Program-made: the position numbers and the translations under genes
Notes under the pieces: model-generated
Databases searched by the model: none
The model's input: the letters and a program-made list of their open reading frames with translations, nothing else
What the model was told of the DNA's origin: nothing
Shown here: positions 17,739-26,491 of the stretch, piece after piece
Layout: every line of letters starts with the position of its first letter
Position numbering within the stretch: position 1 is the stretch's first letter
Virus record (IMG/VR): IMGVR_UViG_3300044835_000040
Coordinates: 62,001-126,000 of that record
Length of the DNA stretch: 64,000 nucleotides
DNA from: a virus
Strand: one strand, 5' to 3'

Positions 17739-18913
17739 TGCTGTTCGACGAACTTCACGGCACTGACGACATCGCCATCGCGATCTCGACGAAAGGCACG
17801 CTCGCCGCGCGGCCCGGCGCGGGCACGATGGGCCGCTTCTACCACGCGACCGACGTGGGCGCGCTCTACCGTGACACCGGCACGACGTGGGAACTGGTGT
17901 CGGTCGTCGGCGGCGCTGGCGCGTTCTCCTCGCGGCCCGCGGCGGGGATCCTCGGCCGGTACTACGAAGCGACCGATCAGCAGGTCCTCTACCGCGACAC
18001 GGGGTCGGCGTGGCAGGCGATCGTCTTCCCGCTCTCGGGGCTGCTGTCGGCTCGCCCGACCCCGGCGGTCTCGGGGCGCCAGTACCTCGCGACCGACGTG
18101 AAGGTGGTCTACGTCGACAACGCATCGGCGTGGGAACCGCTCCCCGCGGTGCTGACGCCGGGGCTGCTGTCGGCACGACCGGCATCTGCGGTCGAGGGAC
18201 GGTTCTTCCGGGCGACGGACGTGGCGACGCTCTACCGCGACAACGGCGGTGGCTGGGACAACATCCTGCTGAATGGTGGCGCCAGCTCGGGCACGCTCGC
18301 TGGCCGTCCGGCGGCCGGTGTGCTCGGGCGCTGGTATCTGACGACCGACACGAACACGCTCTACCGCGACAACGGCGCGGCGTGGGAAGTGCCCGGCGGC
18401 GAACCGGGCGAACTGATCTTCTCGGCAGCGCTGACCGTCCCCGGTCGGGTGCTGAAGTGCGAAGGGCAGCCGGTGTCTCGCGGGACCTACGCGGCGCTCT
18501 GGAAGGCGCTCGGCGAAACCTCCTCCAAATGGGGCCAGGGCGACGGCGTGAACACGTTCAACGTGCCGGACTTCCGGGAACGCGTCCCGATGGGAGCGGG
18601 CGGCACGCCTGCGGTGGGAGTGAAAAGCGGGTCGACTACGACGACCCTGGAAACGGTCCACATGCCGAAACACAAGCACGGTGTGGCGCCGTACCTGTTC
18701 GGAAACGGCGACTTCGGCAACCTCGGAAACAGGACCGCTCCGGGATTCGTCGTTCTGCTCGTCGCCAGTAGCGGCTATCAGGGGGCGCCCGGTGGTCCCG
18801 GCTACGTCGGCGACGCGATCAACGGCGACGCCGACGTGGAAGAAGTCGGTGGCGGCCAGCCGCACAGCATCATGCAGCCGTCTACGGTCTGCAACGTCTG
18901 GATCCGCTACTAG
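17738..18913 (+). CDS. Tail fibre with five ARPxxGxxGR repeats and a tail-collar domain
   Basis: 391 residues. Residues about 20-220 hold five units of 41-44 residues on the plan SARPxxxxxGRxYxATDxxxLYRDxGxxW, a beta-rich shaft. Residues about 222-285 (LTVPGRVLKCEGQPVSRGTYAALW, TFNVPDFRERVPMGAG) are a phage tail-collar domain, followed by a C-terminal tip ending in NVWIRY. This is a strong candidate for receptor binding. It closes the structural operon. Confidence 0.8.
   Translation: MLFDELHGTDDIAIAISTKGTLAARPGAGTMGRFYHATDVGALYRDTGTTWELVSVVGGAGAFSSRPAAGILGRYYEATDQQVLYRDTGSAWQAIVFPLSGLLSARPTPAVSGRQYLATDVKVVYVDNASAWEPLPAVLTPGLLSARPASAVEGRFFRATDVATLYRDNGGGWDNILLNGGASSGTLAGRPAAGVLGRWYLTTDTNTLYRDNGAAWEVPGGEPGELIFSAALTVPGRVLKCEGQPVSRGTYAALWKALGETSSKWGQGDGVNTFNVPDFRERVPMGAGGTPAVGVKSGSTTTTLETVHMPKHKHGVAPYLFGNGDFGNLGNRTAPGFVVLLVASSGYQGAPGGPGYVGDAINGDADVEEVGGGQPHSIMQPSTVCNVWIRY
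17798..18395 (+). repeat. Five in-gene repeats of about 125-130 bp
   Basis: Degenerate direct repeats encoding the fibre shaft units of the 17738-18913 gene. Such repeats are hot spots for unequal exchange, so unit number could differ between relatives. Confidence 0.7.
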
Positions 18914-18923
18914 CTTGTCGGGC

Positions 18924-19229
18924 GTGAGCGAGCTGACGATCCCTGACGTGGGCGGCCGGGACGCGACGGTGAAGGTGCTGACGCAGATGCTGTATGTGGC
19001 GGCGATGGAGCGCCGCAAGCTGGATCTGACTCGGGTCGCGAACGGTCACAGTGAGGGGGATCCCGTGGCGGGCGAGGAGCCGTTGCGCGATGACGGCACG
19101 GTGAACAGCTACGAGCTGCGGCTGGGGGAGCTGTCCGAGCAGGAGCGGAGACTGGCTGAGGCGTACCCGGAGGAGATCGAGATCGTGCGCGAGCACGTTC
19201 GTAAGCGAGACAAGGAGACGGGCAAGTGA
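18924..19229 (+). CDS. Hypothetical protein before the lysis genes
   Basis: 101 residues from the GTG at 18924. Hydrophilic and helical with a charged C-terminal coiled-coil-like stretch (SEQERRLAEAYPEEIEIVRE). No membrane segment, so not a holin by itself. GTGA overlap with the lysozyme gene suggests co-expression at lysis time. Confidence 0.55.
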   Translation: MSELTIPDVGGRDATVKVLTQMLYVAAMERRKLDLTRVANGHSEGDPVAGEEPLRDDGTVNSYELRLGELSEQERRLAEAYPEEIEIVREHVRKRDKETGK

Positions 19230-20167
19230 ATCCGAGCGAGTGGACAAGGCGGGGCGTCCTCGGCTGGCTGACGCTGATGTTGCTGATCCTTGTCGTGCCT
19301 CTGGCCGTGCAGGGCTGCGGCGGTACGAAGACGGTCACACGGACGGTCGTCCAGCCGCCGACCGCGGCGATCAACAAGCTCGTCGACGAAGGCAAGCTGG
19401 TCCCGGCGGACAAGATCAAACTGGGGCCGGAATCGGGCGCCCGCCCCGACGGCTACAAAGCGGCCGCGCCGCCATCGAGCGTGCTGCGCACGCTGACTGG
19501 CTCGCAGATCCACCTGTCGCATCGCGGCGCTGTGCTGATCGAGGGCTTCGAGGGCTGGGCGTCGTGCCCCTACTGGGACGCGTACGGCGGGGTGTGGACG
19601 CGCGGCTACGGCGAAACCGAAGGCATCCACGCTGGCTCGGCCTGCATCAGTCGCAGCTTCGGGGAGCGGAATCTGATCTACCGCGCTGAACGCTTCTACG
19701 GCTTCGCGATCAAGCGGCTCGGCACGAGCTTCAACCAGAACGAGATCGACGCGCAGTTCTCCTTCCTCTGGAATCTCGGTGCGGGCATCGACCCGCCGGG
19801 CAGCACGCTCGCGCGCGGGTTCCAGCATCACAATGCTTCGGGGATCCTCGGCTACGACCGTGCTGGCGGCGTCGTGCTGGCGGGGCTCGTGACCCGCAGG
19901 CAGGCCGAGTACCGGCGCTTCAACGAACCGGCGCACGAAGAAACTCAGGCGCAGCGTCGTGCGCGGATCCACAACGAACGCGTCGCGAAACTGCACCACG
20001 ACTACCACTACCGGTCGCAGCTCGACCGGGCGCTGAAGGGCGCGAAGTGCCTGCATGGCTATGACCACTACACGAAGTCGCACCGCCGGTTCTGCAACGT
20101 CGAGCGGGCGCGTCACGGCGCGACGAACCGGGACATCAAGCGGCTCCGGGCGCTCGGCATCCGGTGA
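19226..20167 (+). CDS. GH24-type lysozyme with an N-terminal membrane or lipoprotein anchor
   Basis: 313 residues. Residues 12-30 are a hydrophobic segment ending in AVQGC (Cys31), so the protein may be a lipoprotein or signal-anchored endolysin exported without a holin. Residues about 100-230 are a GH24 domain: IEGFEGW with Glu109, Asp118 in YWDAYGG and Thr125 in VWTRGYG match the E-D-T triad of T4-type lysozymes. The C-terminal 80 residues are basic and of unknown role, perhaps wall-binding. GTGA overlaps join it to both neighbours. Confidence 0.8.
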   Translation: MNPSEWTRRGVLGWLTLMLLILVVPLAVQGCGGTKTVTRTVVQPPTAAINKLVDEGKLVPADKIKLGPESGARPDGYKAAAPPSSVLRTLTGSQIHLSHRGAVLIEGFEGWASCPYWDAYGGVWTRGYGETEGIHAGSACISRSFGERNLIYRAERFYGFAIKRLGTSFNQNEIDAQFSFLWNLGAGIDPPGSTLARGFQHHNASGILGYDRAGGVVLAGLVTRRQAEYRRFNEPAHEETQAQRRARIHNERVAKLHHDYHYRSQLDRALKGAKCLHGYDHYTKSHRRFCNVERARHGATNRDIKRLRALGIR

Positions 20168-20754
20168 GTGAGGCCGTGGCGATCCTGCTGACCGCTGCGC
20201 TGAGCGTCGCGCTGGCGACCGGCGTCGGCTACGCGATGCTCCGCGCCTACGAGGCGATGCCGCTGAGCGGCGGCCGCATGGCGTTCAAGCGTCGCGTCAG
20301 TGCGGTGCCGGTCGACCAGTGGCCGGAATGGGCGCGGTTGGCCTTCGAGTGGTGCGTGGCCGCCGACGGGCGTTGGCCGTACGTCTACGGCGGCGGGCAT
20401 AACGCGCGCTTCGCACCGGACGGCGGGACCCACAAACTCTCGATCAACGGCTACGACTGCTCGGCGATCATCTGCGCGGCGCTGCGCCGGGCGCACATCC
20501 TGAATCACCCGTCGGGGCCGTTCGGCACGCACGAACTGGAACGGGAGTGGGGCGTCTCGGGCGTCGGCGAGTGGGTCACGGTGTGGGTCTTCAACGGGAC
20601 GATCAACGGCGTCCCCGTCGAACACTGCGTCTTCGAGTTCTCGAAGGCTGACCGGGCTCACCGCTACTTCATGGCGTTCTTCACGGGCGGCCCGCGCTGC
20701 GGGTTCCTGAGCAGCTTCGACACGAGCCATTACCACGCACGCCACAAGGCGTAG
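20164..20754 (+). CDS. NlpC/P60-like peptidase with N-terminal transmembrane segment
   Basis: 196 residues. Residues 3-25 form one membrane segment. The rest has the cysteine-peptidase pattern of phage wall endopeptidases: WPYVYGGGH, NGYDCSAIICAALRRAHIL with Cys99, and PVEHCVFEF with His154. It would cut peptide bridges of peptidoglycan and complements the lysozyme. Located directly downstream of it with a GTGA overlap. A catalytic third residue cannot be assigned by eye. Confidence 0.65.
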   Translation: MSEAVAILLTAALSVALATGVGYAMLRAYEAMPLSGGRMAFKRRVSAVPVDQWPEWARLAFEWCVAADGRWPYVYGGGHNARFAPDGGTHKLSINGYDCSAIICAALRRAHILNHPSGPFGTHELEREWGVSGVGEWVTVWVFNGTINGVPVEHCVFEFSKADRAHRYFMAFFTGGPRCGFLSSFDTSHYHARHKA

Positions 20755-20764
20755 GGGGGGACTG

Positions 20765-22336
20765 ATGATCACCGTCACAGCGAAAGCCGCAGCGGCCGCC
20801 GATGGGAAGTCGTTCACGATCACGTGGACGCCGAGCAGCACCGAACGGCTCGCGGAATTCCTGATCCACTACCGCAAGAAGGGCGTGGCTAGCTGGTCGA
20901 CCGTCAGGGTATCTGCGGCGGCTCGCTCGCAGCTACTGGAAGTCGCGCCGGGCGAATACGAATGGCAGGTCCGCGCGGTCGAAGCGGGCGGTCTTGCCTC
21001 CGGCACGGTGACGGTCGCGGCGCCCGTGGTGCAGGAAGGACCGACGCTGATGAGGACGGCGGACGAGTCGGGGGTCGTGGTGTCTGCGGTCCCGGCCGCG
21101 GCGGTCGCGGTGAACTTCGCGCAGATGAAGGACACGAGCGCGACCGGCATCATCTACACGCCGAAAGGCGTGAGGGTCGGGGCGACGTTTACGCCGCAGT
21201 CGATCACGCCGGTCGTGGACGCGATCGGTGTGGACGCCGCTGGCAAAGAGGTCGGGGTGTGGCAGTCGAGTCTGCCGGGGCATTCGCGGATCACGACGGT
21301 CCCGATACCCACGCCGACACCGACGCCTGAACCGCCAGCGCCTGCGGGGATGCGGTGGCTGGGGCTGCACGGCGGCAACTGGGGCTCGCAGGCACCGATC
21401 GACATCGGGGGCATGGGCGTGAAGAGGGTCCGGCTGCCGTCGGGGAGGCTATCGGCCGAGGCTGCGGGCTACAAGGCGCAGGGCTTCGAGATCATCGGGA
21501 TCTTCGGCGAAGGCGGCTCGCTCGGGTCTCTCGCGGCCGGAGCTGCGGGCTACGCCGAAGGCGTCGCTGAAGCGGCCGTGAAGTACGACCTGCTCGCGGT
21601 CGAGGTGACGAACGAGTGGGGCGGCAACTGGTTCTGGTCGGACGCGGGGAACATCCCGGCGATGCGGTCGCTGATCAAGGCGACCCGCGAAGCGATCGAT
21701 CGTGTGGGCCACAGGGCGAAGGTGCTTGGCTCGTTCGACGGTGGCAAGGGCGGCAACGAAGGCGTGAGCTTCGGCGAAAGGGCGCACGCGGAAGGCGTGT
21801 TCGCGCCGTGCCACGGCGTCACCGTGCACCCGTATGGCGGCAGCTCGGGCGGCAACGGCGGGGGGGGAGGGGACCGGCACAAGTGCCTGCGGGCGATCGA
21901 AGTGACGGGCCTGGATCTGTGGGTCACGGAGCTGGGCTGGCCGACGGGCACGGGCTCGACGGGCGACTCGCAGTCGTGGTCGGAGGCGCAGCAGGCGGCG
22001 AGCTACGCGTCGTTCATCGTGTTCTTCGAGGCGACTCCGCGCTTCGTGTGCCTGATCTTCTACGGCTACAAGAACACGTCGGATTCCGGCGCCGACCAGT
22101 ACGGCGTGGAGATGCACGACAGCAGTCGCCACAAGCCCGCGTTCGCGGTGCTCGGCAACGCCTGCAAGGCGCTCGCTGCGAAACAGGCGATGCTCCCGGC
22201 GCTGGCTGGGATGCTCGAATGCGAGATGCCGCCGGTCGACGAGCAGCAGCCGGGCACGGAGGAATTCGCGTGGGGGCTGGGGGAGAAGCTGACCCCGCAC
22301 CAGCTGGCTGATCGCGCTCACGCGTCGATGCGGTAG
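20765..22336 (+). CDS. Clan GH-A glycoside hydrolase with N-terminal fibronectin III domain
   Basis: 523 residues. Residues 1-85 read as a fibronectin type III module; a Pro/Thr linker (TPTPTPEPPAP) at about 181-192 leads to a TIM-barrel hydrolase. The acid/base and nucleophile pair of clan GH-A is visible: VTNEWG with Asn283-Glu284 and VTELGWP with Glu389. The substrate is unknown; a host capsule, teichoic or exopolysaccharide polymer is plausible. No signal peptide is seen, so it may be virion-associated or act after lysis. It closes the lysis block. Confidence 0.75.
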   Translation: MITVTAKAAAAADGKSFTITWTPSSTERLAEFLIHYRKKGVASWSTVRVSAAARSQLLEVAPGEYEWQVRAVEAGGLASGTVTVAAPVVQEGPTLMRTADESGVVVSAVPAAAVAVNFAQMKDTSATGIIYTPKGVRVGATFTPQSITPVVDAIGVDAAGKEVGVWQSSLPGHSRITTVPIPTPTPTPEPPAPAGMRWLGLHGGNWGSQAPIDIGGMGVKRVRLPSGRLSAEAAGYKAQGFEIIGIFGEGGSLGSLAAGAAGYAEGVAEAAVKYDLLAVEVTNEWGGNWFWSDAGNIPAMRSLIKATREAIDRVGHRAKVLGSFDGGKGGNEGVSFGERAHAEGVFAPCHGVTVHPYGGSSGGNGGGGGDRHKCLRAIEVTGLDLWVTELGWPTGTGSTGDSQSWSEAQQAASYASFIVFFEATPRFVCLIFYGYKNTSDSGADQYGVEMHDSSRHKPAFAVLGNACKALAAKQAMLPALAGMLECEMPPVDEQQPGTEEFAWGLGEKLTPHQLADRAHASMR

Positions 22337-22400
22337 GTGTTCGAGCACGTCCGGTGGCCGCGCTAGTTTCACCGCTACTGCGACTACTGGAGGTGCGAGA

Positions 22401-23657
22401 ATGGCGGGTGTGACGGAGCAGCAGGAGCCTGACGTGGTGGCCGGGGAGGACTCGGCCGAGGAGCAGGCGAGGGTGCGTGCGCAGCAGGCGGCGGGGCAGC
22501 TGATGGCGCCGGGCGATGCGACGCTCCCCGCGCGTCATCGCTACGCGGCGGCGCAGGTGCAGGTGATCAAGGGCACGGTCGCCAAGAAGCTGACGGACAT
22601 CGAGCTGGCGTGGTTCCTGGAGGTTGCGGCCCGCTACAGGCTGGACCCGCTGCTGAAGGAGATCTTCGCGGCGAAGTTCGAGGGCGACAGCGGACCCGTG
22701 ACGATCTTCGCTGGTCGTGATGGGCTGCTGAAGGCGGCTCGCGACACGGGGCGCTTCGTGCGGATGGAATCGCACACGGTCTGCGAGAAAGACGTGTTCC
22801 GCAAGGTCGTCGACACGGCCGCGTCGATCGAGGAGGACCGGGAGGTCCTGACGATCCACCACGAGACGAAAGGGATGGGCTCGGCCGCGCGCGGGCCTAT
22901 CGTCGGCGCGTATGCGCTGGTGTGGACGACCAGCTCGCCGCACCCGTGGTACTCGGAGGCGACGTGGGAGGAGTACGGCCAGCGCAAGCAGGAGACGAAC
23001 AGCAAGAAGGACACGCTTTGGACGCTTGACAGCTCGAAGGGGTTCCCGTCGGCGATGATGGTGAAGGTGCCGGAGTCCTACACGCTGCGCAAGGCGTGCG
23101 GGCTGACGGGGCTGGTTGGCGAAGACGAGATCCGCCAGCAGCTCGACGAGGAGCCGGAGCGTCCGGCGCTGTCGGGTAGCGGCGCGACGCCGACGGTCGA
23201 GTACCCGGAGGACGAGCGCGGCGAACGGCTGAAGGCGCTGGTCGGGCGCGCGAACGAGCTGGTGCCGGGGTCGTGGCGTGACGCGAAGGTCGCGGTCGAG
23301 CTGGGCGTCGGTGACGAGGCCGCGATCGAAGCGCTGATCGGCAAGGTGGGACGATTTATCGCGACGCGCTCGCCGAGCGACCCGTTGCTGATGGTCGCGG
23401 CCACCGCGGAGGACGAGCCGGAGGCCGAGGAGCCGCTGCCGCACGTGGAGTGGGACGCTGACGCGTACCGCAACGTGCAGCTCGCGGTCGCGAACATCGA
23501 CGAGCGCCTGGAGGACCCGGAGCTGACTGAGCAGGCGCGTGTGGTGGTCGAAGGCGAACGCGCTGAGGGCGGCCGTCTGCTGCTCGCGTACGAGGCCGTG
23601 ATGCCGGAGGCCGCTGAGCCGGTCGAGGAGCAGGTCGACGGCCCGACTGAGCTGTAG
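22401..23657 (+). CDS. recT: RecT-family single-strand annealing recombinase
   Basis: 418 residues. The RecT/Bet core is clear: LTDIELAWFLEVAARYRLDP, LKEIFAAKF, TIFAGRDGLLKAARDTGRF and the Trp-rich GAYALVWTT region. It anneals complementary strands and acts with the nuclease encoded next. The C-terminal 140 residues are acidic and variable. The leader carries the shared GGAGGTGCGAGA ribosome site six bases before the ATG. The first gene of the recombination-replication block. Confidence 0.85.
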   Translation: MAGVTEQQEPDVVAGEDSAEEQARVRAQQAAGQLMAPGDATLPARHRYAAAQVQVIKGTVAKKLTDIELAWFLEVAARYRLDPLLKEIFAAKFEGDSGPVTIFAGRDGLLKAARDTGRFVRMESHTVCEKDVFRKVVDTAASIEEDREVLTIHHETKGMGSAARGPIVGAYALVWTTSSPHPWYSEATWEEYGQRKQETNSKKDTLWTLDSSKGFPSAMMVKVPESYTLRKACGLTGLVGEDEIRQQLDEEPERPALSGSGATPTVEYPEDERGERLKALVGRANELVPGSWRDAKVAVELGVGDEAAIEALIGKVGRFIATRSPSDPLLMVAATAEDEPEAEEPLPHVEWDADAYRNVQLAVANIDERLEDPELTEQARVVVEGERAEGGRLLLAYEAVMPEAAEPVEEQVDGPTEL

Positions 23658-23659
23658 TC

Positions 23660-25264
23660 GTGGTCGCAGTCAAGACGGACTACCGCGCGGAGGACGTTCC
23701 GTTCCCGCGAGCGATGACCCGCTTCCCGATGCTGCGCCAGTCGCTGCTCGGCGCGTTCGACCTGTGCGCGCTGGAGGCGATCTTCGAGGCCGAAACCGGC
23801 TACGTCGGCGGGCTCGATGATCCCGAACGGATGGAGTGGTCGTCGCACCCGCAGGGGCGCGGTCAACTTTTCCATAGGTGGGCCGCGAGGCTGCTGACGT
23901 TGCTTTCCTCGATCGGGCACGACCAGCTGAAGGACGACGTGGAATGCCCGCAGTGTGGGCTGGAGCCGAACTTGGAGCTGCAGGAGGGCGACCAGCCGTT
24001 CCAGGAGGGCAACGCGTGCCCGCACTGCCGGACGCCGCTGGAGATGAAGGCGCTGACGAACGTGGCGCTGGATCTGCTGATCGAGGTCGCGCGTCAGCAC
24101 GACGTGCCGGTGGAGGAGATCGTGAAGGTGCCGCAGAGCGAGCTGAAGGACCTGGAGTGGATCGTCTGCAAGTTCGCGAAGGAGCAGCGGTTCACGATCG
24201 TGAACCTGTACGGCGTCGAGGAACGGCTGATGGCGACGTTGGAGTACCCGAACCCGAAGGGCGGCGTGGTGCAGCGGGTGCTGACGGGGCAGCTCGACGC
24301 GCTGTTCAGCGAGGCGACGGAGGTCGAGGGCCGGTATCACGCGACGGTGATCGACTACAAGGACACGTGGGCGATCCCCGGCCCGTCGGAGATCTCCTCG
24401 GACGGATACTGGCAGCAGCGGTTCTACGCGTGGCTGGTGATGCGCAACCATCCGACGGTCGACAGCGTGACGTTGAAGGAGGTGTACGTCCGCTTCAAAT
24501 CGGGCGACTCGGGTGAGGACAACCATCGCTCGGCGACGATCACGCGTGAGCGGCTGCCGCTGATCGAAGCGCAGCTGTCGGTCGTGGCTGAGGGCTTCGA
24601 CCGGGCGTGGGACGCGTTCGAGGAGGAGCGTGAGCTGAGTGCCGAATGGGACTCGGACGAGGAGCTGCGTGACTCGCTGAGCGAGCGGATGGCGGTCGTG
24701 AGGCGTCGCGCGGCCGCGCTGCGGCGCCCGTCGCCGGGGTCGCACTGCAACTACTGCCCGAAGCCGGGGCAGTGTCCGATCGCGCCGTCGGTGCGTGTGC
24801 ACGGCGCGATCCAGACGCAGGAGGACGCCGAACGCGTCGTCGGCGAGCTGACGGTGTTCAAGCGCGCGGTCAAGAGCAGGGAGACGGCGGTGAAGGGCTG
24901 GCTGGAGCGCCCCGACACGGAGCGCGCGACGAAGGTCACGAAGTCAACGGAGGACCTGAAAACGTACAAAGACCGTCCGCCTGGGCTGCCCGAGGGCGTG
25001 CCGGTGAAGGCCGCGAAGGGCCAGAAGGCGTACGCGATGGTGGAGGGGACGCGCACCTCGGCGCCGAAGCGGGAGAAGGTCGAGGAGCTGCTGGCCGCGG
25101 CCGCGCGCGGGGTGCCGGTCGATCTCGACGAGTACTACCGGACGGGCGGCTCGTCGACGTTGCGGCTGGTCGAGCCTGCTGTGCCGGTAGACGGTGCCCC
25201 GGATCCTCTCGTCGAACAGGCCCTCGCCGAAGCCGAAGATCGACTGGCACAGTCGGTTGGCTGA
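23660..25264 (+). CDS. PD-(D/E)XK nuclease with Fe-S-type cysteines (RecB/Cas4-like exonuclease)
   Basis: 534 residues, GTG start. The nuclease motif is visible as GQLDALF (Asp213) and VIDYKD (Asp232, Lys234). Two CxxC pairs lie in the N-terminal part (ECPQC, ACPHC) and a cluster HCNYCPKPGQC after the core, like the iron-sulfur or zinc sites of AddB/Cas4-type enzymes. It probably resects DNA ends to feed RecT. Three bases separate it from recT. Confidence 0.8.
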   Translation: MVAVKTDYRAEDVPFPRAMTRFPMLRQSLLGAFDLCALEAIFEAETGYVGGLDDPERMEWSSHPQGRGQLFHRWAARLLTLLSSIGHDQLKDDVECPQCGLEPNLELQEGDQPFQEGNACPHCRTPLEMKALTNVALDLLIEVARQHDVPVEEIVKVPQSELKDLEWIVCKFAKEQRFTIVNLYGVEERLMATLEYPNPKGGVVQRVLTGQLDALFSEATEVEGRYHATVIDYKDTWAIPGPSEISSDGYWQQRFYAWLVMRNHPTVDSVTLKEVYVRFKSGDSGEDNHRSATITRERLPLIEAQLSVVAEGFDRAWDAFEEERELSAEWDSDEELRDSLSERMAVVRRRAAALRRPSPGSHCNYCPKPGQCPIAPSVRVHGAIQTQEDAERVVGELTVFKRAVKSRETAVKGWLERPDTERATKVTKSTEDLKTYKDRPPGLPEGVPVKAAKGQKAYAMVEGTRTSAPKREKVEELLAAAARGVPVDLDEYYRTGGSSTLRLVEPAVPVDGAPDPLVEQALAEAEDRLAQSVG

Positions 25265-25277
25265 TCTGGCGACACTG

Positions 25278-25730
25278 ATGGAGCGCATCGAAGCACGCAG
25301 CGTGCGCACCGATGATGGCTGTCTCGTCTGGACGGGCGCGCGCAAACCGACGCGGACTGGAGAGCCGGGCTACGGGTCGATCAGGATCGATCCCGGTCAC
25401 ACGGCGCAAGTGCATCGCGTCGTGTACGCCTTCCATTTCGGGCCGCCCGTAGGGATGGTGCTTCATCGTTGCCACAACCGCCCCTGTCACGAGCCGACGC
25501 ATCTATACGACGGCACCGCTATCGATAACGAGCGCGACGCGATCGAGCGAGGAACGGCCGTGTTCCCGATCTCACCGAACCTCGGCATCACGCATTGCGG
25601 GCACGGTCACGAGCTGACCGGTGCAAACCTGCTTCGCTACAAGCGGCCAGATGGCCGTGTGGAGCGTGTCTGTCGGCCCTGTAAACGCGCGCGCGCTAGG
25701 ACCCTCTACGCGAAGGCGAGCCATCGGTGA
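25278..25730 (+). CDS. HNH homing endonuclease, intact
   Basis: 150 residues from the ATG at 25278; an in-frame GTG at 25194 would overlap the nuclease gene by 71 bases. All parts of the phage HNH_3 type are present: DDGCLVWTGA, VHRVVYAFHFG, VLHRCHNRPCHEPTHLYDGT, and a C-terminal ribbon GHGHELTGAN with CRPC. It cuts intron- or gene-less alleles to spread. Inserted between the exonuclease and the next nuclease-like gene with GTGA overlap. Confidence 0.85.
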   Translation: MERIEARSVRTDDGCLVWTGARKPTRTGEPGYGSIRIDPGHTAQVHRVVYAFHFGPPVGMVLHRCHNRPCHEPTHLYDGTAIDNERDAIERGTAVFPISPNLGITHCGHGHELTGANLLRYKRPDGRVERVCRPCKRARARTLYAKASHR

Positions 25731-26167
25731 AGCGCGGCAAGCCGTTGGAGCGCCGCAAGCCGCTGGCGCGCGGGGACAGCCAGCTGGGGCGCTCGGAGCT
25801 GAAGCGCAAGGGCAGCGGCTTGAAAGCGCTGCGGCCCGACAAGCGCTCGAAGGAGGAGGTCGCGCTACGCAAGCGGTGGGAGGTCGCCGCCGGTCGCTAC
25901 GACGGCCACCATGCACTCCGCAGGAGCGTGATCGAACGGCTCGCTGCCGACGCCGGGCTGCCGGTGATCGAGACGGCATGGGATCTTGCGTGGATGATCC
26001 ACCTCACGCGCGATGCGCACGAGCGCCACACAAACCGCTCCAGGCGGCTGCCGTTTAGTGTCGTGCCGGAACGTGCGCGTGAGGCCGCGAACGCGCTGGA
26101 CGACGCGCTGGAGGCCGCGGGGCGCCCGCGTACGGCGATGCTGCAGTTGCGGCGGGAGTACTCGTGA
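25727..26167 (+). CDS. Putative HNH-like/NinG-like nuclease
   Basis: 146 residues, basic N-terminus rich in KPLxR. It has GHHALRR, then WDLAWMIHLTRDAHERHTNRSRRLP, a His/Asn pattern similar to HNH-like recombination nucleases of phages (NinG type) in which a paired His precedes HxxHT. No CxxC pairs are present. Its place among recombination genes fits. Family assignment is tentative. Confidence 0.5.
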   Translation: MKRGKPLERRKPLARGDSQLGRSELKRKGSGLKALRPDKRSKEEVALRKRWEVAAGRYDGHHALRRSVIERLAADAGLPVIETAWDLAWMIHLTRDAHERHTNRSRRLPFSVVPERAREAANALDDALEAAGRPRTAMLQLRREYS

Positions 26168-26481
26168 GCGAACTGCTGAAGCGGGTGCCGGTCATCTCGC
26201 CGTCGATCCCGTCGCAGCTGTGGATGGTGTTCATGGAAGCCGTCTGCAAGCGCTACGGGCACAACTGGCGGCCGTACGGCAAACCGCTGCGGTTCGGTCA
26301 CCGCGAGTACTGCGTCCGGTGCCTACGGCAAGCTGTCGAGCTGGCGGACGGGAGAGTCGAATGCTCCAAGGCTGACGTGATGGCCGCGGATCCGGATCTC
26401 GCGGAGGCTCTGTATCAGGCGCGGTGGGGCGAACTGCCTCGGCAGCGGCTGACGAGAGGCGAATGGCCGGTAGCCGACTAG
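26164..26481 (+). CDS. Hypothetical protein
   Basis: 105 residues, GTG start in a GTGA overlap. CKRYGHNWRPYG and YCVRC suggest a partial metal site. Helical N-terminus with SQLWMVFMEAV. Found in the recombination cluster; function unknown. Confidence 0.55.
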   Translation: MSELLKRVPVISPSIPSQLWMVFMEAVCKRYGHNWRPYGKPLRFGHREYCVRCLRQAVELADGRVECSKADVMAADPDLAEALYQARWGELPRQRLTRGEWPVAD

Positions 26482-26491
26482 GAGGTGCGAG

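Noticed and set aside
23078-24802. 574-residue minus-strand open frame opposite recT and the nuclease gene
   Set aside because: Arg/His/Leu-rich composition typical of high-GC antisense frames; the + strand genes carry clear motifs.
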